A program made the position numbers and the translations under genes. Shown one piece after another: positions 8,759-15,868 of a DNA stretch of 19,267 nt. The notes beneath the pieces are model-generated. The model saw nothing but the letters and a program-made list of their open reading frames with translations. It did no database searches and was not told the DNA's origin. Source of the DNA: CAYMRB01 sp964392615 (lineage in GTDB: Bacteria; Planctomycetota; UBA8108); assembly GCA_964392615.1 (NCBI GenBank), contig CAYMRB010000166.1, positions 1 to 19,267 on the forward strand. The letters run 5' to 3'. Numbering within the stretch: position 1 is the first letter of the stretch; every line of letters starts with the position of its first letter.

Positions 8759-9838
8759 TCAGCGCAGCGCCTTCTCCGCCTCGCGGCGCACGGCGGCGCT
8801 CGGATCTTCGAGGGCTTGCGAGAAGACCTGGCGCGAGGAGTCTCGCGCGAGCACGGCGAGCTCTCGGACCGCGCGTTGCCGCACACGCTCGTCCGGGTCG
8901 CCCGTGATCAGCGTCGAGAGCCGGTCCACCTCTTGTCGCACGGGTTCTTCGTCGCCGAGAGCCTTCAACGCGAGCACCAGCCGGCGGCGGTGGTTTCCCG
9001 GATCTCGATCGTAGATCGCTCGCAGCGCGGGGGCCGAGGAGGTGGCCCCCATCTCGCCCAGCGACGCGATCGCCTCACCGCGGACGGCCTGGTTGCGATC
9101 CTTCAGCGCTTCGACGAGGAACTCGGCGGCCTCCGGCGACCCGAGCCTTCCCAGCACGTCGGCAGCCTCCTCGCGCACGCGATCGTCCGCGTCCGAGACG
9201 AGTCTCTGTCCGATGCCTCGAGCCGCGTCGCGAGCCTCGACGGCTCCCAAGGCCTGGACCGCCCGTCGCCGAGTTCGCGCGTCGGTGTCGGCCAGGAGCG
9301 TCAGCAGCTCCGGAACGGCCTCCTTGTCCTTCAAGTCTCGCAGCTTCTGCGTCGCCTGCTCCCGCACTCTCGCGCTCGGGTCTGTGAGGAGCCCCCGGAT
9401 CGCGGCCCGCGCCTCCGGATCGAACTTGGCGACCCGACTGAGGAGATTGACTCCCTCGCGCCTGAGCTCGGCGTTCTCCGACGCGATGAACGAGAAGCCG
9501 CGGGTCACCGGGTCCTCCTCGAGGCCTTTGACGCGCAGTTTCAAGGCGGACAGATCGGACTCGATGACGCCCAGGCGTCCGACGTCGTCCGAGGTCTCGC
9601 GATCCGTCCCCTCCGGACTGACCTTCGCGATCGTGTCGCGGAGTGACACGAGTTCGCTCTCGAGCCGGTCGAGACGCTCGACGACCTCGTCGAGCGACGC
9701 CTGCCGTTGATCGATGGCGCTTTGAACCGCCTCCGGGATGCTGCGGCTCCGGTCGCTCCCCAGCTGATATGCCAGGATCAGCAGCGCCACGACGACGACT
9801 GCGGTTGCCGACGCCGCGACGACGTTGTTGCGGGTCAT
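8759..9838 (-). CDS. Membrane-anchored HEAT-repeat protein
   Basis: A 359-residue protein with one N-terminal membrane segment (about 6-25, alanine/valine-rich) and then a heptad-like coiled-coil region (about 32-110, with EVVERLDRLESELVSLRDTI). Residues 115-359 are PBS-lyase/HEAT-type helical repeats of about 31 residues, with the recurring pattern DxxxxVRxxAxxxLGxL. Such repeats make a curved scaffold for protein binding, and no enzyme motif is visible. The short N-terminus followed by the hydrophobic segment suggests an uncleaved anchor with the repeats outside the membrane. The ATG at 9838 is preceded by a strong AAGGAGG (9844-9850). It stands alone between two short intergenic gaps. Its partner is unknown. 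Confidence 0.85.
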   Translation of the reverse strand: MTRNNVVAASATAVVVVALLILAYQLGSDRSRSIPEAVQSAIDQRQASLDEVVERLDRLESELVSLRDTIAKVSPEGTDRETSDDVGRLGVIESDLSALKLRVKGLEEDPVTRGFSFIASENAELRREGVNLLSRVAKFDPEARAAIRGLLTDPSARVREQATQKLRDLKDKEAVPELLTLLADTDARTRRRAVQALGAVEARDAARGIGQRLVSDADDRVREEAADVLGRLGSPEAAEFLVEALKDRNQAVRGEAIASLGEMGATSSAPALRAIYDRDPGNHRRRLVLALKALGDEEPVRQEVDRLSTLITGDPDERVRQRAVRELAVLARDSSRQVFSQALEDPSAAVRREAEKALR

Positions 9839-9919
9839 GATGCCCTCCTTGACGAGGTCTTCACCGACGCTACGACCCGCTCAGTTCAACACGGCTGATC
9901 GCGAGAGTCATCGCGAAAG

Positions 9920-9960
9920 GCCGACAGGTCCCGGCAGCCCGCGCTCCGGAACCTGCCGGC
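9920..9960 (-). terminator. Strong hairpin after the Gfo/Idh/MocA gene
   Basis: Arms 9920-9934 and 9946-9960 pair at 13 of 15 positions around an 11-nt loop, beginning 11 nt past the stop codon of the minus-strand oxidoreductase gene. On the minus strand it is followed only by CTTT, so it is a weak intrinsic terminator at best, or a transcript-end stabiliser. Confidence 0.4.
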
Positions 9961-9971
9961 CTCGCCTGCCC

Positions 9972-11189
9972 CTACACGCTCACTTTTCGTCCCGCCTCGT
10001 CGAGCTTCGCCCGCCCGCCGGCGCGCAGCGCGACGTTCGCGAGGTGCGGCGCACAGACGGCGCGGTGGCCGACCTCGACCGGCGCGTTGGGCTCGGCTCG
10101 GGTTCGACAGCACTCGACGAAGTTCGCGACGTGCTCCTGGTCCGAGAGCGGCCGGCTGATCTCCTTCACGAGGTGGTTCTTCTCCGCGCGCCCGAAGCCC
10201 GGGTGCTTCGCGGTGCGGTAGAGCCGCGCGCCCTGGTTGTCGAGCCACAGCGTCGCCTCGCGGCCGAGGAAGCGGATGTTCCAGCCGTTGTCCATCGCGC
10301 ACGCGTAGTCGAGGCTCCACGATCCGACGAACTTGCCGTAATCATACGCCGCCGAGAAAACGTCCGGCGTCTCGGCTCCCCTCATCGAGTAGAGCCGGCC
10401 GATGCAGCTCGCCTCGCGCGGGGTCTTCGCATCCATGAACCACTGCACGACGTCCATCAGGTGCGTCCCCTGGTCGGCGCACGCGCCGCCGGAGTAGTCC
10501 CAGAAGAACCGCCAGTAGCGGAAGCGCTTGGGCTCGAGCGGTCGCTTCGGCGCCGGGCCCAACCACGCGTCCCAATCGAGCTTGCCGGCGATCGGCTCGT
10601 TGTTCAGCGTGCGAAACACGCTCCAGTTCCAGTACGCCTCGACGCGGAACACCTCGCCGCACTCCTTCAGAAGTCCGCGCGCCTCGAGAACCGCCGGCGC
10701 GCTCCGTCGCTGCATGCCGATCTGCACGATGCGATCGGTCTTGCGGACCGCGTCGACCATGCGGACGCCCTCCTCGATCGAGTGCGACATCGGCTTCTCG
10801 CAGTAGGCGTCCTTGCCGGCCTGGACCGCGTCGATCAGCATCGGCGCGTGCCAGTGCTCCGGGGTCCCGATGAGCACTGCGTCGATGTCCTTGCGATCGA
10901 GCAGCTTGCGGTAGTCGGTGTACTCCTGCGCCCCCTTGCCGGCCTGCTCGAGCGCCTTGCGGCGATTCGGTTCGTAGACGTCGCAGACGGCGGCGAACTG
11001 CACGCCGATCTGCTGGTGGCGCGTCATCACTCGCCGCCCGCGCCCGCCGGCGCCGATGATTCCCATCACCAATCGATCGTCAGCCGCGAACGACCCGCCC
11101 GGCGTTCCGAGGACAGCCGGTAGGGCGATCGACGATGCGGCCGCAGTGCGGGACAGGAACGCTCGACGTCGGATCTTCGCGGTACTCAT
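9972..11189 (-). CDS. Gfo/Idh/MocA-family oxidoreductase with Tat signal
   Basis: A 405-residue NAD(P)-dependent oxidoreductase-like protein. Residues 1-36 are a twin-arginine signal (RRRAFLSRTAAASS, then a hydrophobic stretch ending SFAA), so it should be folded with its cofactor and exported by Tat. The Rossmann fold begins at GIIGAGGRGRR (43-53), with Asp70 ending the second strand. The family EKP motif is at 131-133. The substrate-side motif GGACADQGTHLMDVVQWF lies in the C-terminal alpha/beta domain. Family members oxidise, isomerise or cleave sugars and related polyols, and planctomycetes carry many Tat-exported copies. The substrate cannot be told. The ATG at 11189 has a GAGGAG about 9 nt upstream. 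It is transcribed away from the von Willebrand gene. Confidence 0.9.
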   Translation of the reverse strand: MSTAKIRRRAFLSRTAAASSIALPAVLGTPGGSFAADDRLVMGIIGAGGRGRRVMTRHQQIGVQFAAVCDVYEPNRRKALEQAGKGAQEYTDYRKLLDRKDIDAVLIGTPEHWHAPMLIDAVQAGKDAYCEKPMSHSIEEGVRMVDAVRKTDRIVQIGMQRRSAPAVLEARGLLKECGEVFRVEAYWNWSVFRTLNNEPIAGKLDWDAWLGPAPKRPLEPKRFRYWRFFWDYSGGACADQGTHLMDVVQWFMDAKTPREASCIGRLYSMRGAETPDVFSAAYDYGKFVGSWSLDYACAMDNGWNIRFLGREATLWLDNQGARLYRTAKHPGFGRAEKNHLVKEISRPLSDQEHVANFVECCRTRAEPNAPVEVGHRAVCAPHLANVALRAGGRAKLDEAGRKVSV

Positions 11190-11398
11190 GCGTGGGGTCT
11201 CCTCGAGAGGACGGTGATGCGCGCCGGCGCGGCTGGCAGATTCCGCGCAAGGAATCGGCGGTGCGTCGCGTCTTCAACGATGCCTCCCACGTCGATCGCA
11301 TTCAATGCTGATCGCCCGCTGGCCGGAATCGGGACCGTCGCCGTAGGGGCCCCGCAGGCCGTCGTCACCAGCTGCCAACAGGAGCAGGAGCCCTCGTC
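11190..11398. promoter_or_regulatory. Divergent intergenic region
   Basis: These 209 nt lie between the minus-strand oxidoreductase gene and the plus-strand von Willebrand gene and should carry both promoters. The only symmetric element I see is a small palindrome GCATT-C-AATGC (11298-11308), between two direct copies of GATCGC. An AGGAG at about 11384 serves as ribosome site for the plus-strand gene. No convincing -35/-10 pair was found. Confidence 0.25.
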
Positions 11399-12157
11399 AT
11401 GTCGCATTTCGCGCATCGGCCGCATCGTGTGATCTCCCGCGTGTTTCCAGCTGTCGTGATCTCGCTTGTCGCCGCAGTCATGGTGATGACCGCGACTGCA
11501 CCGTCCCGCGCCCAGAGCATCGGCGGCGTCACCGGGACCAAGGAGAACCTCGACCTGCCGTTCGATGCCGTCGGCGATACCGGCCCGGACGACGACCCGC
11601 CGGAGATCATCGACATCCTCGGTCGCCGGCTCGAGGGCGACGCGTTCTTCTTCGTGATCGACCGCTCGAGCAGCATGCACGGCGAGCCCCTTGCGCTCGC
11701 CAAGCGCGAGATCGCGCGGAACATCCGCGAGCTCCCCGCGACAACCGAGTTCGGCATCGTGTTCTTCGATTCCGGTGTCGACAAGTTCCCGCGCGGTGCG
11801 CGGCCCGCTCGCGCCACGCCCGCGATGAAGGCCGCAGCGTTGAGCTGGCTCTCCGGCGTGCCTGGCGGTCACGGTAGCTGCTGTCGCCGCGCCCTGCTCG
11901 AGGCGCTGCGGTTCGCGAACCTGTCGACCTCGGGGCGCAGCGCGATCCTGTACGTCGGCGACGGCGGCGGCACGTGCCCCGGCAACGGCGGCGAGCCCGC
12001 GTACCTCGACGAAACGCTGGGCCGCGTCCGGTCGATGAACCGCCGCAACGCGCGAATCGACACGATCGGGGTGCGCATGGCGGGCCGCACGACGCAGGAG
12101 ATCTTCCTTCGCCGGCTCGCCTCACAGAACAGCGGCCACTACTCGACGATCCACTGA
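11399..12157 (+). CDS. Secreted von Willebrand factor type A domain protein
   Basis: A 252-residue exported protein. A hydrophobic signal segment (about 12-38, ending APSRAQS) is followed by an acidic Asp/Pro linker to about 70 and then a VWA domain to the end. The metal-binding MIDAS start is DRSSSM (Asp88, Ser90, Ser92). LYVGDGGGTCPGNGG, near residue 185, is the strand/loop that normally supplies the last metal-binding acidic residue. A CC pair lies in SGVPGGHGSCCRRAL. VWA domains bind protein ligands through Mg2+. It lies 136 nt upstream of the ubiquitin-like operon on the same strand, but its export signal makes a direct role in that cytoplasmic system unlikely. The start has AGGAG about 10 nt upstream. 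Confidence 0.88.
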   Translation: MSHFAHRPHRVISRVFPAVVISLVAAVMVMTATAPSRAQSIGGVTGTKENLDLPFDAVGDTGPDDDPPEIIDILGRRLEGDAFFFVIDRSSSMHGEPLALAKREIARNIRELPATTEFGIVFFDSGVDKFPRGARPARATPAMKAAALSWLSGVPGGHGSCCRRALLEALRFANLSTSGRSAILYVGDGGGTCPGNGGEPAYLDETLGRVRSMNRRNARIDTIGVRMAGRTTQEIFLRRLASQNSGHYSTIH

Positions 12158-12293
12158 TCGCGCGGCGAATCGCGCGACGAATCGCGAATCACCCGAACCG
12201 TCATCGAGAATCATCTTTTTGCCATGCAAGGACCGAGCCGCTTGTGCGTGAGAAGGGTGGACACCCAACCTCCCTTCGGAGCCTGGCTCGAGC
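12158..12293 (+). promoter_or_regulatory. Leader/promoter region of the ubiquitin-like operon
   Basis: These 136 nt precede the first gene of the operon. Right after the VWA stop is a 7-bp stem (12158-12164 with 12171-12177). It overlaps direct repeats of CGAATCGCG at 12166-12174 and 12178-12186, 12 nt apart, with a partial third CGAATC at 12185-12190; this could be a repressor or activator site. A T5 run follows near 12213. Closer to the gene, GGGTG-GA-CACCC (12255-12266) can fold and competes with a GAAGGG/CCCTTC pairing. No clear -35/-10 pair is visible. Confidence 0.35.
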
Positions 12294-12983
12294 ATGCAAG
12301 AAGAACTGGTTCTCCTGCCGATTCTGTTCGACTCCGCCGAGCGCGCCTCGGTCGTCGTCGGCTCACTGACGGACACGGGCTGGTCGTGCGACGGCGACGC
12401 GCTCTATGCGAACGCCGACGACCGACTCTGCATTGCACCGTTTACTGATCTTCCCGCTTCTGAAGCGGCGTCGACCTCCGGGGCAGCGGATCTCACCGTC
12501 GTGGCGCGCTTCCGCTGTCGCGGCAACAGCGGCAAGGACGCCGCGCTCGCCATCACCGCCGAGTCGCGCGACGTGCTCGCGTCGGGGCTGCCGATCTACT
12601 CGTTCCGGCTCGTGCACCCCGGCCAGCCGCTGTCCCTGCCGCCGTGCGGCGAGTTCTTGCTCGTGCGGCGGTACCGCGCGGAGGCGCAGCCGGCGCCCGA
12701 ACGCGTGGCGGAGAAGGCCTGCGCGGTCTGCGGGATGCCGCTCGGCATCGCGCCGGTCGCCGCGTGCTCCTGCGGCACCTGGTATCACGCGGAGGACTGC
12801 CTCCCGGCCGGTGAGGCCGGTGAGGCCGGCGAGCCCGACGATGAGCCCCTGCGCTGCTTCACCAAGAGCCGCACGTGCATCACGTGCAAGCGCGAGAAGT
12901 CGTGGGAGGCACGCCTGCTCCCGGATCCGGCCGAGCTCGGCTTCGGCGTCGCCGGAGCGGCCCTGCCCGAGGGGGTCGTATGA
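12294..12983 (+). CDS. RING-like zinc protein, candidate E3 of the ubiquitin-like system
   Basis: A 229-residue protein that I take as a candidate ligase or adaptor. The C-terminal part (143-198) has a binuclear treble-clef/RING-like pattern: C143-x2-C146, C158-x-C160, H165-x3-C169 and C195-x2-C198, with an extra C188. The WYHAEDC segment resembles the H-x2-C core of RING/PHD fingers, although spacing differs from the consensus. Between C169 and C188 lies a GEAGEAGEPDDEP low-complexity loop. The N-terminal region (1-130) is an unrecognised alpha/beta domain whose SLTDTGWSCDG segment recurs in the protein encoded at 14807. RING fingers in E1/E2/JAB gene clusters of bacteria are documented. The start is fixed by an in-frame TGA at 12249-12251 with no other start codon between. 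No strong Shine-Dalgarno is visible. Its end overlaps the E1 gene as ATGA. Confidence 0.72.
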   Translation: MQEELVLLPILFDSAERASVVVGSLTDTGWSCDGDALYANADDRLCIAPFTDLPASEAASTSGAADLTVVARFRCRGNSGKDAALAITAESRDVLASGLPIYSFRLVHPGQPLSLPPCGEFLLVRRYRAEAQPAPERVAEKACAVCGMPLGIAPVAACSCGTWYHAEDCLPAGEAGEAGEPDDEPLRCFTKSRTCITCKREKSWEARLLPDPAELGFGVAGAALPEGVV

Positions 12984-14188
12984 TCGTCGAGCGGGCCCGC
13001 GGCGCGGCTTCGGACGTCGCGGCTTCGGACGTCGCGGCCTCGGACGTCGCGGCCTCGGAAGACCCGCTCTGGGGCGCCGATGCGCGGCGCCTCTTCGCGA
13101 CGTGGGAGGTCGCGCTGATCGGTCTCGGCTCGATCGGCACGCCGCTGGCGCTCTACCTCGCGAACCTCGGCTTCCGCCGCTTCGTGTTGTACGACCCGAA
13201 GCGGCACAAGGCCGCCAACGTGCGCACTCAGTGCGCCGAGGACGAGGTCGGCGCGTTCAAGGTCAAGGCCGCGGCGGCCCGATTGCGCGCCGCTGGCGCC
13301 GAGCGCGTGATCGCGTGGCCGAGCTTCGTCGAGCTCGTCGAGCCGGGCTGGGTCGGACCGGACGCGCTCGTCGTCGTCTGCGGTGACCGGCTGTCGGCAG
13401 TCCGCGCCGCGCACGACGTCGCCCGCACGCTCGATCGCCCGCTCGTTCGGATCAACATCGAGCCGCGCTACGCCGCCGCCACGCTGAGCGCGTGGGACTA
13501 TCGCCGCGGCCCCGACGCGAGCTGCGCGCTGTGCTCGTGGGGGGCGCGCGAGTTCGCGGCGCAGGAGCACATCGTCTCCTGCGAGCCGTCCGACGAGCGC
13601 CCGACCGGCAGCCCGCGCGCGCTGTCCACCCTGGCGGCGAGCCAGGGCGCGCTGATGATCGCGCAGGCGCTCACGCAGAACGGCGGCGCCGGAATCTGGG
13701 AGCGTTCGTTCGTCTACTCGCCCGCGGGGCCGGCGTTCCTCGACAGCCACCTGCCCGCGGCGGCGACGAGCTGCCTCGGCGACCACTCGCCACACGCTGC
13801 GGTCGTGCGTCTCGACGAGACCGCGCGCGCGCTGAGCTTCGACGCGCTGGCGCGGCAGGCGGGCTTCGACGTCGACCGCGCCGTCGTGCGCGGTTCCGGT
13901 CAAGTGGCGCTCGCCGCGCGTTGCTCGCGGTGCGGCGACGTGCGCAAAGGCTGCTGGTGGCGACGCGCGCCCGGTCCGGTCGCGAGGTGCGCGTGCGGTG
14001 GTGCGGTCCACGGCATGCCGTTCTGGACGCTCGGGAGCTGGCGTCGTCAGGACATCGCGTCGCATTGGGAGCGGCCGCTGGCCGAGCTTGGCGTCGGCCG
14101 GCGCGCGCTCATCGAAATCGCCGCGAGCCCGAGCGCGGCGACTTCGAGTGCAAGCGACGACGACGTGGCACGTTGGATTGTCGGCTGA
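12980..14188 (+). CDS. ThiF/E1-like ubiquitin-like-protein activating enzyme
   Basis: A 402-residue E1-fold enzyme expected to adenylate the C-terminal glycine of the modifier encoded at 15866. The Rossmann nucleotide loop GLGSIG is at 48-53, Asp72 ends strand 2, and the family N-x-R-x-Q pattern (N80, R82, Q84) is followed by DEVGAFKVKAAA. C182-x2-C185 matches the first zinc pair of MoeB/ThiF. C201, about 20 residues before the helix ASQGALMIAQAL, sits where MoeB has its conserved cysteine and is the candidate thioester residue. The C-terminal part (about 300-350) adds a zinc cluster (C315-x2-C318, C325, C337-x-C339). The N-terminus is a low-complexity ASDVA repeat. The start ATG at 12980 overlaps the RING-gene stop by ATGA; an earlier in-frame ATG would overlap that gene by 109 nt. 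Confidence 0.88.
   Translation: MIVERARGAASDVAASDVAASDVAASEDPLWGADARRLFATWEVALIGLGSIGTPLALYLANLGFRRFVLYDPKRHKAANVRTQCAEDEVGAFKVKAAAARLRAAGAERVIAWPSFVELVEPGWVGPDALVVVCGDRLSAVRAAHDVARTLDRPLVRINIEPRYAAATLSAWDYRRGPDASCALCSWGAREFAAQEHIVSCEPSDERPTGSPRALSTLAASQGALMIAQALTQNGGAGIWERSFVYSPAGPAFLDSHLPAAATSCLGDHSPHAAVVRLDETARALSFDALARQAGFDVDRAVVRGSGQVALAARCSRCGDVRKGCWWRRAPGPVARCACGGAVHGMPFWTLGSWRRQDIASHWERPLAELGVGRRALIEIAASPSAATSSASDDDVARWIVG
13007..13060 (+). repeat. 15-bp tandem repeat at the 5' end of the E1 gene
   Basis: Three full copies of a 15-nt unit (GCTTCGGACGTCGCG, with GCCT in the third) at 13007-13021, 13022-13036 and 13037-13051, plus a 9-nt partial copy to 13060. They encode Ala-Ser-Asp-Val-Ala repeats, a flexible N-terminal tail ahead of the catalytic fold. 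Copy number could vary between strains without a frameshift. Confidence 0.9.
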
Positions 14189-14202
14189 GGAGAGGATCCG
14201 TC

Positions 14203-14823
14203 ATGCAAGAGAAGCCCGCCGACCGCCAGGGCGCCCCGTCGCGAGTCTGGCGCTACAAGAAGCAGTCGATCGTCGCCGAGCTGCGCGCGGCCGAAGAGCG
14301 CAGCCCTGCGCTCGACATTCTCGAGCTCGGCGAGCGGCCGGACGAGGTCCGCGCCGTGCTCGGTTTTCGCGTGCCGACGCTGGTCGTTCCGGAGCGGGAC
14401 GAGGTCCGGCTCGATGGCCCGGTCGTCGTCGGCCTCCGCTACAACGAGGCCTTCATCACGCGTCCGCCGATCCCGTGGGAGATCGTGGACATCCTGCAGC
14501 CGGGGAACGTGTTTCACGCCAATATTCACCCGAGCGGCGGGCTCTGCATCGGCGCGCCGCCCGCCGGGATCAGCATGGAGGCGATCCTCCACCTCGTGTG
14601 GGCCGCGATCACGCTGCAATCGTGCAACACGATCGAGTGGCAGGGCTTGAACCCGCGCGCGGCCGACTTCATCCGCCGGCACGCCGACGAGTTTCCGATC
14701 GTCTCGACCGGCCTGTTTGCCGCACCGGATCCGCAGGTGGCTCTCCCGGTCCGGCCTGTGCCTCCGCCGATGTTCGCTCCGATCTCGCTCGAGGAGTCCC
14801 CGAACGATGAAGCCGATCGCTAA
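14203..14823 (+). CDS. UBC-fold E2-like conjugating enzyme
   Basis: A 206-residue protein with a ubiquitin-conjugating-enzyme core at about 55-165. The segment HANIHPSGGLCIG (105-117) aligns position by position with the eukaryotic E2 signature HPN-I-x-x-x-G-x-I-C-L: H105 and N107 are kept, the proline is Ala106, and C115 is the predicted thioester cysteine. The preceding PPIPWEIVDILQPGNVF fits the E2 strand and flap. After the core comes a proline-rich tail (179-195, VALPVRPVPPPMF) not found in minimal E2s, which may bind a partner. Expected role: accept the modifier from the E1 encoded just upstream and transfer it to substrate lysines with the RING protein. The ATG follows GAGGAGAGG, 14 nt after the E1 stop. 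The end overlaps the next gene by 17 nt. Confidence 0.88.
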   Translation: MQEKPADRQGAPSRVWRYKKQSIVAELRAAEERSPALDILELGERPDEVRAVLGFRVPTLVVPERDEVRLDGPVVVGLRYNEAFITRPPIPWEIVDILQPGNVFHANIHPSGGLCIGAPPAGISMEAILHLVWAAITLQSCNTIEWQGLNPRAADFIRRHADEFPIVSTGLFAAPDPQVALPVRPVPPPMFAPISLEESPNDEADR

Positions 14824-15862
14824 CCCCTTCTCGACTGATTCCACCGCCACGGATCCGATTGCCGGCGTCGTGGACGCCCTGACGGATGCGGGGTGGCGCT
14901 CGCGCGGCGGCGTGTTCCGCCCGGGGCGTCACCGCAAGCTCTCGGTGCGCGCGTCGCGGCCGTCGCGACGCTGGCAGCGATTCGTCAGCTCGCCGTTGGT
15001 CCTCCGTCCGCGGCGCGGCGCGCCGGTGCCGGCGTTTTTCGATGCCGCGCTCGCACCCGTCGGGCCGTTCCAGCTCGTCCCGGCCAACGCGATCACCGCC
15101 GCCGCCGACGCCGAGGCCGCCGGGGCGGTGGAGGGAGCCGTGCGGCTCGTCGCCGACGTGCCGTTCGAAGCGGCTCGCCCGTCGCGCTCTCCCGCGTGCC
15201 TGCCGGACGACTTCCTCGCGCGCGTCGGCACCGATCCGCGGTCGTTCTTCGCTCCGGACGGCGACGTCCCGCTGCGACCGTGGGCCGACAACCTGCGCGA
15301 CGCGCTCTGCGCGCTCGCCGGCAAGCGGCGCGCGAACGGCGCTACGAGCGCGAGACGCGTGCCCGCGTCGCTCGGGCCGCTCGACGCCGACGCCATCGCG
15401 GCGCGACTGAACGGGGCCGGCTGGATCGCCTCGGCCGCCGAGTCGGTCGTGCGGATCAACTTCGAGAGCCGACGCGGCTTCTGCCAGGCGCGGCTGACTC
15501 GCTCGGAACCGAGCGACACGCGGATCGAAGTCGAGCTGACGACGACCGCGGAGTGGTCGGCCGACGCCTTCGCCGCGGCTGCCGACGTCGCCCGCAGCGT
15601 CGTCGAGCAGCACCGTCTCGTGCGAATCGTTCACCGGTGCGCCCCGGAGGATGTCGGCCGGATCGTCGCGCAGGTCTCCCTCGGAAGCCTGTCGGTCGAT
15701 TCGCCGTGGCTCGCAGCGGCGTTGGCGTGCCTGCGCACCGCGTCGGCCGCGCTGATTCACGAGCTCCCTCTCCTGGCGGACTCCGAGTTTGCCCGGTGGG
15801 TTCTGTCCTCAACCCGCTGCTCGCGCGAGCGGGCAGCACACCCCGAATCGGAAAGGAGGTAG
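14807..15862 (+). CDS. Uncharacterised two-domain protein of the ubiquitin-like operon
   Basis: I do not recognise this 351-residue protein as a named family. It seems to have two related halves. Residues 15-120 open with VVDALTDAGW (W30); residues 192-335 open with DAIAARLNGAGW (W206). Each is followed by beta-rich sequence and an amphipathic helical end. The order (GW helix end, strands, then VGRIVAQVSLGSLSVDSPWLAAALACL helix) loosely recalls YbjN or type-III-secretion-chaperone-like folds, which bind protein partners; this is a tentative fold guess. The region between (121-190) is rich in Pro/Arg/Asp. No catalytic or zinc motif and no signal or membrane segment are seen. The start overlaps the E2 gene by 17 nt and the stop lies inside the Shine-Dalgarno of the modifier gene. 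It may be a chaperone or adaptor for the modifier or the E2. Confidence 0.75.
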   Translation: MKPIANPFSTDSTATDPIAGVVDALTDAGWRSRGGVFRPGRHRKLSVRASRPSRRWQRFVSSPLVLRPRRGAPVPAFFDAALAPVGPFQLVPANAITAAADAEAAGAVEGAVRLVADVPFEAARPSRSPACLPDDFLARVGTDPRSFFAPDGDVPLRPWADNLRDALCALAGKRRANGATSARRVPASLGPLDADAIAARLNGAGWIASAAESVVRINFESRRGFCQARLTRSEPSDTRIEVELTTTAEWSADAFAAAADVARSVVEQHRLVRIVHRCAPEDVGRIVAQVSLGSLSVDSPWLAAALACLRTASAALIHELPLLADSEFARWVLSSTRCSRERAAHPESERR

Positions 15863-15868
15863 CGCATG
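15852..15868 (+). promoter_or_regulatory. Near-ideal ribosome binding site of the modifier gene
   Basis: AAAGGAGGT ends 5 nt before the ATG at 15866. The TAG stop of the upstream gene (15860-15862) overlaps its last base, so ribosomes ending that gene are placed directly on the modifier start. Confidence 0.85.

Noticed and set aside
4919..9646. A 1575-codon open frame on the plus strand opposite the haem-protein and HEAT genes
   Set aside because: Arg/Ala/Glu/Asp-rich translation without domains; it is antisense to genes with clear family motifs. Long antisense frames are expected at this GC content.
11186..11872. A 228-codon minus-strand frame opposite the VWA gene and its leader
   Set aside because: No motif or ribosome site, and it conflicts with a VWA gene that has a signal peptide and MIDAS motif.
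11399..12157. VWA protein as first member of the ubiquitin-like operon
   Set aside because: It has an export signal, a 136-nt gap follows, and a hairpin stands after its stop codon; all other operon products lack signals.
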